From a virus, in IMG/VR virus record IMGVR_UViG_3300025276_000067, positions 1 to 41,695 of that record: DNA of 41,695 nucleotides; one strand, 5' to 3'. Numbering within the stretch: the stretch's first letter is position 1; every line of letters starts with the position of its first letter. A program made the position numbers and the translations under genes. The notes beneath the pieces were generated by a model. That model did no database searches, had not been told where the DNA came from, and worked only from the letters and a program-made list of their open reading frames with translations. This document shows, piece after piece, positions 16,678 to 24,700 of the stretch.

Positions 16678-18507
16678 TTAAGGATAGCTTTTCATTACTT
16701 CTGACTCTACTGCAAACAGTTCAGTAGACGTAGTGTCTGTATTTGTTATTGTAAATAAACAGTAATGTCCTAATGTACCATTAGATTCAGCTTGTTGATT
16801 TTTTATATACATAAAATAAGCGTCCTGTATTGGGATAGGAGTATTTGAACCGACAAATGTATTATCAATTACAATACTATTAACATTGTTTTGTAGTTGT
16901 ATATTAATAGCAGAAACTCTTCCAGCCATTTCAATTGTATTATAAGGGGGGAGTGCATAATATAAAATATCTCCTACGCTTATATCGCTGCCAATCGAAA
17001 TAAGAGGACTAGTAGAGAAGTTTACAATAGTACTTGTACCAACTACACTTACCGAACTACTTCTACCTACTCCATTTACTGAGCGTAAAGGATATTCTGT
17101 AGCCTGAGCTGGGTTTGTTCCGTTGTCTCTAACATAAGCAAACCATGCGCCTTCTTTCTTTTCAAACCATGTACTATCAATTGTTGCTCCAGTTTGAATA
17201 TCACTATCTAGTTCGACTGACCAAGAAGAATCTGACTGCAAGCTAATGGTTTTAAATATTTTATTTTCTAAAGGCATTTCGTTAAACACACTCTTTACCT
17301 CAGAGTTGTATTGTACGTTGTAATAATTGTTTCTTGTTGAGTTAGTATTATGTCTATACAGCTCTCCCTTATTAAATGAATAAAAATAATTATTCATTCC
17401 AATCATATAATCAGGATAATAAGAATAAAAAGAAGGCCATCCCTTTACAGTGTCGCTATACGTTAAAGTATATAGCTTAGAGGGGTCTCCTATAGGAGGA
17501 ATAATAGGAGGAGCAATAGAAGGACAAGTGATGTTGTCGTATCTTAAATTATTCTGTCCACCCATGTATCCATGATTGAAACATTCATAACTTAACGTTC
17601 CGTAATCTCCGCTTACTGTTACCGTTACATCTCCGTAAAAATACTCATATGTATTTCCATCTAATCCTGTTTTAGTTCCTCCACTGTAAGTTCCACTATA
17701 ACTTATTAAGCTGGTTTTATTAAAATTTTGAAAAGCAATTGGATGTGTTGAGGGAATATCGTTTAAAACAAATATTCCATTACCAGTTCCATATATACCA
17801 TAATTTCCACCAAAAACATAAACATTAATAAGTCCTATAACCTGGAAAGTTACTGCATTTGTGGAGCTAAAACAATACTGAGGAACAATAGGAACGGGCG
17901 TAGGCGTAGGCGCAACAGGTGTAGGCGTGACCGGAGTAGGCGTAGGCGCAACCGGAGTAGGTGCAACCGGAGTTGGAGCAGGTCCTGAACATATATTATT
18001 TCCTTGACAGTCATATTTATAAGTAACTGTACCTGTGTTTTCAATTAAAAATGTTGCTGTTCCAGTAGCAGGAGTGCTACCTGGAATTGCATTATAATAT
18101 TGATTAGAACCTATAAAAACAGTTGTTAAGTTTTGGTCTTGCCAAAAGTGTTGAGTTCCGCAAACTATGTCATTAACTGTTTGTACGTTTGACCAAACTG
18201 TTTGTGGAGAATATACACAAAAAAGAGGTTTAGTTGAAGAGCCGTTTCCCTGAGCTTGATTAAACTTCCATTCATATGAAGTTACTGGTACTGGAGAAGG
18301 AGGTGTGGGAGGTGAGGGTACGCATTGAGGGCAATTATCGTAGTATGTAGTAGGGCTAACGGAAGTGCCGCTATTCCTAAAAGCGTAAACCGTATAACAT
18401 TCTCCGTACAATAAAACAACCGAATTAAGCTGTACGTTTTGAGGAAAAGTTACATACTGAAAAAATGGAGTATCATCTGTACATTTTCTTAATTCATAAA
18501 AAGCCAT
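16678..18507 (-). CDS. modular tail-fibre protein with PTP-repeat linker and cupredoxin-like domain, 609 aa
   Basis: The protein is built of modules. Residues 1-62 are a Cys-containing module (YELRKC ... GECYTVYA ... NCPQC) almost the same in pattern as residues 234-290 of the neighbouring 383-aa fibre. Residues about 76-170 are a second module related to the C-terminus of the 1604-aa hub protein. Residues about 178-210 are a PTPVAPTP linker. Residues about 250-320 resemble a cupredoxin, with H255, C309, H312 and M315 as possible type-1 copper ligands. The last 270 residues are beta-rich, Ser/Thr/Asn-rich and fibre-like. It is probably a virion surface or receptor-binding protein. A -7 box precedes it. 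The hydroxylase and glycosyltransferase genes lie immediately upstream. Confidence 0.66.
   Translation of the reverse strand: MAFYELRKCTDDTPFFQYVTFPQNVQLNSVVLLYGECYTVYAFRNSGTSVSPTTYYDNCPQCVPSPPTPPSPVPVTSYEWKFNQAQGNGSSTKPLFCVYSPQTVWSNVQTVNDIVCGTQHFWQDQNLTTVFIGSNQYYNAIPGSTPATGTATFLIENTGTVTYKYDCQGNNICSGPAPTPVAPTPVAPTPTPVTPTPVAPTPTPVPIVPQYCFSSTNAVTFQVIGLINVYVFGGNYGIYGTGNGIFVLNDIPSTHPIAFQNFNKTSLISYSGTYSGGTKTGLDGNTYEYFYGDVTVTVSGDYGTLSYECFNHGYMGGQNNLRYDNITCPSIAPPIIPPIGDPSKLYTLTYSDTVKGWPSFYSYYPDYMIGMNNYFYSFNKGELYRHNTNSTRNNYYNVQYNSEVKSVFNEMPLENKIFKTISLQSDSSWSVELDSDIQTGATIDSTWFEKKEGAWFAYVRDNGTNPAQATEYPLRSVNGVGRSSSVSVVGTSTIVNFSTSPLISIGSDISVGDILYYALPPYNTIEMAGRVSAINIQLQNNVNSIVIDNTFVGSNTPIPIQDAYFMYIKNQQAESNGTLGHYCLFTITNTDTTSTELFAVESEVMKSYP
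17889..17975 (-). repeat. short tandem repeat encoding PTPVA units in the 609-aa fibre
   Basis: About 87 bases are made of imperfect 15- and 6-base units (plus-strand form GGTGCAACCGGAGTA and shorter GGCGTA), encoding alternating Pro/Thr/Val/Ala. The G/C content is well above the surrounding sequence. Such repeats can change copy number by slippage without breaking the frame, because the units are multiples of three. Confidence 0.75.
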
Positions 18508-18525
18508 AAGGTGTATATTTAACTA

Positions 18526-18533
18526 CAAATTTA
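18526..18533 (-). promoter_or_regulatory. candidate Bacteroidetes-type -7 box (TAAATTTG)
   Basis: TAAATTTG followed by TAGTTAAAT on the - strand lies 18 bases upstream of the 609-aa fibre start, in the 56-base gap after the glycosyltransferase gene. It matches TAnnTTTG. No -33 TTG is seen, so it is a weak or unconfirmed promoter. Confidence 0.38.
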
Positions 18534-18563
18534 CGAATTTTAACTTAATGAGTTTTTTTTATA

Positions 18564-19394
18564 CTATAATTGAGAAATCCATTTTTTAGCTTGATTGTAA
18601 AATAAATTATTAGGAAAAGTTTCGCTATTTAATTTTAATATTTTATGTTTATCAAATATAGGGTCGCAACTATAATGAGCTAAATAATGTTGTTCTTTTA
18701 ATGTATTTACATTAGGATAGTAACAGTTTCCGCCATCAATCATTTTAATCTTATGATTATGACAAGCTATATTTAAACCGTGCATAGCGCACCACCAAGA
18801 ATGTTGGTTTCCTTTTTCTTTTTCAGTAACTAATTTAGAATATAAAATAATATCATCAATCATACCTTTAATGGTTTTTACTCTACCTATAACATTAAAG
18901 CCTCCATTCATATAGCCTTCGTCATTATGCGTTAAGTAATCAGATATTACCATTCTGTTTTGACTATCAGGTTTTGATATATGCATATGCCAATCCTCAT
19001 AAGTAGCATCAGCAATTACAACATCATAAGGCAGATGATTATAATACTCAGGATGAGGTTTTAAATGAACTAAGTCAGCGTCCATAATTTCAACTACATC
19101 ATCATCCTTAAGAGTTTCTATTATTTGTTTAGCTGCGGTAAAAACATTTATAGGAATGTGCCATTGTTTGTCACTGTCTATATAATCGTAAACTGAATTT
19201 ACCATTTTATAGGGTAGTTTCATGTGCCATTCAACATCTTCAACAGGAGATTCATTAAAATGATTGTATTTTATTATAGGAATAAAAGCCATTTCCTGTG
19301 CCTTTTCTTTATATACCTCTAAATGCTGAAATTGAAAAAAAGATATTTGAGGCTTAAAGAAATCTATGGCTACTGCAATAGGAATACTTATCAT
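18564..19394 (-). CDS. GT-A type glycosyltransferase, hydroxyproline/serine glycosyltransferase-like
   Basis: A 276-aa protein with features of a metal-dependent GT-A glycosyltransferase: a helix then VVEIMDADLVHLKP, where D105-x-D107 would bind Mn2+ and the nucleotide sugar; an acceptor-side EGYMNGGFNVIG segment (159-170); and a late HYLAHYSCDP (236-245), where a histidine could be the third metal ligand. The DxD-x-(V/I)-x-L-(K/R)-P pattern recalls peptidyl serine galactosyltransferases and hydroxyproline O-arabinosyltransferases. It is coupled by ATGA to the prolyl hydroxylase-like gene and flanked by PTP-repeat fibre genes, which suggests that it glycosylates those fibres. The GT call is good, the specific sugar and acceptor are inference, and glycan or LPS modification is an alternative. 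Confidence 0.68.
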   Translation of the reverse strand: MISIPIAVAIDFFKPQISFFQFQHLEVYKEKAQEMAFIPIIKYNHFNESPVEDVEWHMKLPYKMVNSVYDYIDSDKQWHIPINVFTAAKQIIETLKDDDVVEIMDADLVHLKPHPEYYNHLPYDVVIADATYEDWHMHISKPDSQNRMVISDYLTHNDEGYMNGGFNVIGRVKTIKGMIDDIILYSKLVTEKEKGNQHSWWCAMHGLNIACHNHKIKMIDGGNCYYPNVNTLKEQHYLAHYSCDPIFDKHKILKLNSETFPNNLFYNQAKKWISQL

Positions 19395-20560
19395 ACTAAT
19401 TTATAATGAACATAAAAATTTCTATAAAAATTACCCTGGAAAGGAGTCGCTCTTCCATGCTCACAAATAGCAGACTCATAAAGAATCATGTCACCTGGTT
19501 CTGCATAAACTTTATGCCAATTACCTTCATGGTCTTGAATGTCTAATGCCCAATCATCTCCAAATTCTTTATTTTGACATCCGCATCTTAAATCTTTATC
19601 TACTACTATTATAGAAGATACATGATGAGTCTCTACCCTATCAACGTGATTTACTAGAGTAGCTCCCCTTAAATAAGACCTAATTCCATAAACAAAACTA
19701 GGAACAATGTCAACCTTAGCAAACTCTCTATGTATAGGAAATAAATGATTATGAATTAGATTTTTTATAGAAGGTATCTCATCAAAATTTAAAAACTCGC
19801 TTCCTCCTCCTATTATAATATTTTCTTTACCCTCAAAAACCTCTTCTTTAATTGTGCTTTGAAGTAATTTATAGGCATCATTTATAATACCCATGGTTTC
19901 TGGAGGAACTTTTACAACTTTAAATCCTTTTTCTGTTAGCTTAGGTATTTGAGATTTATTAGTATATTTTTTAGGTTTATTTAAATATAAAGTAGTGTCT
20001 TCACCGCCATTCCAAATGTTCTCTCTCCACCAAGAAGTAATTATATATTTTCTTCCCTTCAAAATAGGAACTCCCTCATGCATAGCTTCATCTAAGCAAA
20101 CATTGTTTTCCATATTTTTCCAAGTAAGTCCTTTGCCTGTTTCTGGAGAAATTACTTTTTTTAAATTTACAAAATTAGTTCCACCTCCCTCAAAGTCATC
20201 ATTAAGATAAATCATAAATGTATGCGTTCTATTGCCGCTAGACAAACAATGCTTATCATAAGCTGGTCCACTAAAAAAATCTTGATGTGGTTTAAAGTAT
20301 TGACCCTCTTCATATAGCTGTCCCTGGAGATGCTCTCCTTTTAAAATATCTATACCTAAATAATCTGCTATTTTCTGATGAAAATTTTGAACTTGAGGTA
20401 AAGAATGATTTAAATTAGAAGTACTAGATGTTCTATTTTTAGAGATAGTGCTTATATCATCACCACCTTCCACTACAGCTGATGGAGCGTTATTTTCATC
20501 TATCATTTTAATAAAACTTAAGCATTCCTCCTCACTTAAGAAATTTTTTATTTCAGTCAT
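19391..20560 (-). CDS. two-domain 2-oxoglutarate/Fe(II) oxygenase, prolyl 4-hydroxylase-like
   Basis: The N-terminal domain is a clear prolyl 4-hydroxylase fold: EEGQYFKPHQD gives the H92-x-D94 iron ligands, MIYLND and FEGGGTNF follow, then MHEGVPILKGRKY with H161 as distal iron ligand and K171, ten residues later, as the 2-oxoglutarate-binding lysine. A second oxygenase-like domain (about 215-389) has YLRGATLVNHVDR (H305-x-D307) and CEHGR ... YRNFYVHY (H368, with Arg380 a likely 2OG ligand). P4H enzymes convert peptidyl proline to hydroxyproline with O2 and 2OG. It sits between two Pro-rich fibre genes and is ATGA-coupled to a glycosyltransferase. Domain 1 is secure, and domain 2 is likely. 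The proposed targets, the PTP linkers, are inferred. Confidence 0.87.
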   Translation of the reverse strand: MTEIKNFLSEEECLSFIKMIDENNAPSAVVEGGDDISTISKNRTSSTSNLNHSLPQVQNFHQKIADYLGIDILKGEHLQGQLYEEGQYFKPHQDFFSGPAYDKHCLSSGNRTHTFMIYLNDDFEGGGTNFVNLKKVISPETGKGLTWKNMENNVCLDEAMHEGVPILKGRKYIITSWWRENIWNGGEDTTLYLNKPKKYTNKSQIPKLTEKGFKVVKVPPETMGIINDAYKLLQSTIKEEVFEGKENIIIGGGSEFLNFDEIPSIKNLIHNHLFPIHREFAKVDIVPSFVYGIRSYLRGATLVNHVDRVETHHVSSIIVVDKDLRCGCQNKEFGDDWALDIQDHEGNWHKVYAEPGDMILYESAICEHGRATPFQGNFYRNFYVHYKLV

Positions 20561-20598
20561 TTAATTTAATTTACATAAAAGTAATAATTATTTATTAC

Positions 20599-21750
20599 TT
20601 AACAAGAGCCGCTTTGTACAAACTGAGAACCTGTCCATAATTTCCATTGATTATTTTGTGTAAAATAATATGTTCCACTCATAAGTGTAGTACAGCTACT
20701 GTCAGAATAAACGGCTGTTGCTGAACTTAAAGTTGTTGCATTAAAACTATAAGTTGCAAAACTACCAGAGCAAAGTTGGAAACCTCTCTGTAAATATATT
20801 TGATAACAATTTCCTACGGGTGGCGATGGAGCAACCGGGGTCGGAGGACTCGGAGGACTCGGAGGTGCTGGAGGATTTAAACAATCCGTACAGTTGGTAG
20901 GATAACTTTGAGGGCTTATTGCCGCTCCAGATGAAGCCACTGCATATACCTCCCAACATTGTCCAGCGTAACTTACAGAAGTTCCTAGCTGTGTTGATTG
21001 AGGTAATGTTACATCATAAAGTTGCAGAGTAGTACACTGTCTTAAAGTATAAGCATAAACAATAGGTGCGACAGGAGTCGGAGGACTCGGAGCAACTGGT
21101 GTAGGAGCAGCACAAGAAGCTGCTAAAGTAATTTGACCACTAGCATCTATAAATAAAGCATTGTTTCTGGGCTCATCTAAAAACCATCTGTTATTTCCGT
21201 TAAAAGGAATGGTTAAGGCTGTATTGGTAAATAAATAAGTGCCTACGGAAAAAGTAGAGCCATAAGAAGCGTTTACAACAGCAATGCTTCCTGAGCTAGA
21301 ACAAGCTACGCTTGAAGAGTTCCAACCAGAACCTGAGCCATCATCTCTATATAAAAGAGTAGTATAGGTTGGAGTCGGAGGACTCGGAGCAACTGGTGTA
21401 GGAGCAACTGGTGTAGGTGCAACCGGCGTAGGTGCAACAGGCGTAGGTGCAACCGGAGTAGGTGGATTAGGTGTATTAGGTGTAGGAGGATTCGGAGTAA
21501 CAGGTGTTGGTGCTACTGGATTTGGAACAGCAGGTGGGGGTGTTGGTGCTACTGGAGATGGTGTAGGCGTTGGGACACCACCTGAACAAGCTTGTGATGC
21601 AAATAAAACTCCCGACACTTGTTGTCTTACAATAGCGTCATTAGAATACCATCCATTATTTGCAATTAAAGTTAAAGCAACATCTGTATAAAGAGTTGTT
21701 GCGTTATCAAAACTTGCAGTGTCAAAATAATATGTTCCGTTTGTAGCCAT
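20599..21750 (-). CDS. proline-rich modular tail-fibre protein, 383 aa
   Basis: Four small Cys-containing beta modules are joined by Pro-rich linkers. Residues 6-56, 128-213 and 314-383 share a pattern around Y(T/S)DxxLT followed by a Gly/Asn turn and an aromatic residue, while 234-290 (YTLRQC ... GQCWEVYA ... NCTDC) matches the N-terminus of the 609-aa fibre. The longest linker (about 59-127) is nearly pure PTPVAPTP, with shorter PSPP linkers later. No signal peptide is present. It follows the 1604-aa hub gene by 10 bases, so it is probably a tail appendage attached to the hub. The [T/A/S]-Pro spacing resembles plant hydroxyproline-rich glycoproteins, and a prolyl hydroxylase is encoded next door. 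Confidence 0.68.
   Translation of the reverse strand: MATNGTYYFDTASFDNATTLYTDVALTLIANNGWYSNDAIVRQQVSGVLFASQACSGGVPTPTPSPVAPTPPPAVPNPVAPTPVTPNPPTPNTPNPPTPVAPTPVAPTPVAPTPVAPTPVAPSPPTPTYTTLLYRDDGSGSGWNSSSVACSSSGSIAVVNASYGSTFSVGTYLFTNTALTIPFNGNNRWFLDEPRNNALFIDASGQITLAASCAAPTPVAPSPPTPVAPIVYAYTLRQCTTLQLYDVTLPQSTQLGTSVSYAGQCWEVYAVASSGAAISPQSYPTNCTDCLNPPAPPSPPSPPTPVAPSPPVGNCYQIYLQRGFQLCSGSFATYSFNATTLSSATAVYSDSSCTTLMSGTYYFTQNNQWKLWTGSQFVQSGSC
21370..21575 (-). repeat. tandem DNA repeat encoding PTPVA/PTP units in the 383-aa fibre
   Basis: On the plus strand the 15-base unit GGTGCAACCGGAGTA and close variants (GGAGCAACTGGTGTA, GGTGCAACAGGCGTA) recur about six times in a row, flanked by degenerate PTP/PNP/PPT-coding units. 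Copies differ at synonymous positions. The array keeps frame and could vary in copy number. Confidence 0.8.
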
Positions 21751-21760
21751 TTAATTTATT

Positions 21761-24700
21761 TTAATTGCAGACTCCTGCTGTGTCTATATTTGAGGTTGTA
21801 CCTAAACTTGTCATTCTAAATATGCCTTGAGCTTGACCGTACCCCTGACTAGGTTGTCTTATTCCAAAATAATTATTATTTCCTTGAAATATTTGAGTTC
21901 TTGCAGCGTCTGTGTAAAAAATTGTACTATTAACAAATGCTGTATTAAAAGAACTGGAAGTACTATAAAGGTCTGTTCCCACAAAAGGACAGGTAGATGG
22001 ACTTGTCGTAGTTCCACTTCCAGATTCAATAAGCCATCTGTAAGTTGTTACAGGTGTTGGAACTGGAACTGGAGTTGGTGTTGGAATAGGAGTACATCCC
22101 GTACAAGCATCTTGAGTTCCTGTTGCAGAATAACATAGATTAGAAGATGTTGGTTCTCTATAATCCCAAATTAAATATAAAAATTGACCTCCAGCAGGCA
22201 TTGTAAATGCAGCCGAATATTGAGCTGGAGTAACTTCAGTATATATAGGGGTTATATCTGTAGATGCCGCTAAAAGAGCATTTATATCTGTAGCATTATT
22301 ATTATAAATAATATTACTTCTTAAGTATTTAAACTTGTTTGAAGTTACATTAAAAACAAAATCATCAAATCCTTCTTTTCTGCTAATTAAAGATACTATC
22401 GCTCCATCCCCTGGTATAACACCAGCTCCTTGAGGACCTGCAACTTGACTATATTCAGAAACAATAGGATTAACTGTGCTGCTAGAAAACTGAACTTTAT
22501 TAATATGAGCAGGAGAGAAAAACGACCCATCTGTCCATCTATAGTCATTTGTTATAAACTTACCAGCATCAGAGTTACTGGTAATTGCTATATTAAATAC
22601 CGTCATGTCTACTGACTGAGGACAACCTACATTAATCTCAATTGTGTCAGTTGTAAGGCTATCATGAGAAATAGTTAAAGTTACATCAGTAACATTAACA
22701 TCGTTTTTATTAAAAGTTAATGTTCCACTTTCAAAAACTAATCCCGTTGTGTGACTTCCTCCGTTATATACAGCAGTAATAGTGTACCCAGTTCCAGTAA
22801 GAACTTCTTCAGCCACAATATTTTCTTGAGACAACTCTGTGATTGTAGTTGAATTTAATTCAGTAACAATATCATCAAATCCTTGAAAAGGAATAATGTA
22901 ATCTATGTCAACTAATCCTAACAAATTAGTTAAATCTACACAATAACTAAAACTTTCCCCTGGAGAAAGTATTATGTTTTTTGAAACATCACATTTTAAA
23001 CAATCTTTACTTACTGGTGGTAGTTGAATATTTGAATGCAATACATATTCATTCATGTAAGGGTCAAATCCTCCAAGTTTATGTGTGTTGTTTGACTCTA
23101 TAAATAAATCTCTAAACCAACCTCGCATTCCTGTTTCAGAAATTACTTGAAGTTGTTCTTGTTGAGTGTTACTTCCTATTAGGTTTATAACCGCTCCTCT
23201 TTTAGAATCTGTAAAATATTTATTAGCTCCCCAAGAAACAAAACTTTCCGGATTATTACTTATACCATATTTTTCTGTTCTTGCAATTTGCTGTCCTAAT
23301 ACTTCAGGAACTGAAGCTATAACTCCACCTCCAGTGGAATCACTTATTAAATTTTTCCCAGTTAAAACGTAAGATATTTTATCTTCTTGCAGGGTTAATA
23401 TATCTGTTTTTCTAGCAAACAATACTTGTATAGGACCAAAAGAATCTTCTAATGGTTTAAAATTAAGCAAGCCTAAATTAAACTCATTAAGTTTATTTAC
23501 GTTTGTCTCATCATTGTAGACACCACTGTATGTAAGGTCTGCAAATCTATTTGATTTTTTATAATCAACATTAGATGTAGAAGTTACTCGCTCTCCTATA
23601 TTTAAAGTTTTACCTATAATAGAATCTAATATTTTATAACTTTCTACACCGTTACCAAATGTAAAAGAATCATAAAACCCTGTATTTATTATTGCTGATT
23701 GACTAGAAGTTTGAGTTTGAACATTTCCAGAGTGCATTCCATCAGCGCTTATAGGAAAAGATAAATGGTTTTCATACCAAACATTAGGAAGAGCGTCTGT
23801 AGGCTGTGTTTCAAAAACAACAATAGAATCTGCTCTATATATCTGTATATCAGCAGTAACGGTAGACCGTCTTTTTGCTCTTGATAATGCACCGCTACAT
23901 CTTACAGTACCTGTAATTAGTAGCTCAAGCTTATTGTTTGAAGTGTCTCGGTAAAACTTGTAATAATTAGTTTTTTCCGAAGTAGATATATTTGTAGGTG
24001 AAGTGGCCGTACCAGACTCATAAACATTTAATATACTTCCGGTATCTCCTCCTACTTCTGTAACGGCGTCATCTAATGCTACTTGAGCATTGTCTCCATT
24101 CCACCAATCCTGCATATTGTCATAAGTGGTGGATGAAACAAACTCTACATTTAATTCACTAATTCTTCGTTCACATTTAGCGTTTCCTTTACCAACTCCT
24201 AATCTTTCTTGTCTTATAGATATAACAATTCTACTGCCGGCAGGAACACTATAATCTGTATACGTAGTGCTAGGGCTAACAGGGTCAAGATTCATTGGAT
24301 ATTGCAATATTGGAAAACTGTTTGCGCTGTTTTCAATATCAAATTTAGAACCAGGAGTTATAATGTCATTAACATCATTTACGGTAGAAAAATTATTTGG
24401 ATTAATCTTCATGTAAGTTCCTGCAGGAGATGTAATGTTATCGCCCGATGCATCTTTTAAAAAGTCTGCGGTCTTGGTTTCTTTTTCTAATACAGTTGCT
24501 TCAACACATCTTAAAACAGGCCCATTGCTGTCAGATTTAACAAAAAATCTATCTCCCTCTTCTACTTTATTTGCACTTTCACCTTCTAATAAAAAATATG
24601 TTGCATTGGTTAAAGGGTCTTGATAAAAAATACTAGAATAAATAGTATCATAAGTTGTTTCAGATGGTTTTAAAACAAATTTATACCGAGTCGCCCAACT

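Noticed and set aside
17850-18044. 64-aa Leu/Arg-rich - strand ORF overlapping the 609-aa fibre
   Set aside because: It is the PTP repeat read in another frame, giving a low-complexity LRLRLL string.
20579-20600. AT-only inverted repeat AAGTAATAA/TTATTACTT after the 383-aa fibre gene
   Set aside because: The stem contains almost no G/C, overlaps the stop codon and has no T-run, so it is a poor terminator; it may reflect base composition.
21370-21575. CRISPR-like array
   Set aside because: Units are 15 bases, contiguous and translated as PTPVA in a long ORF; there are no spacers.
21827-22138. 103-aa Cys/Ser/Trp-rich + strand ORF
   Set aside because: It is antisense to the C-terminal linker and module of the hub; its odd composition comes from the repeat codons.
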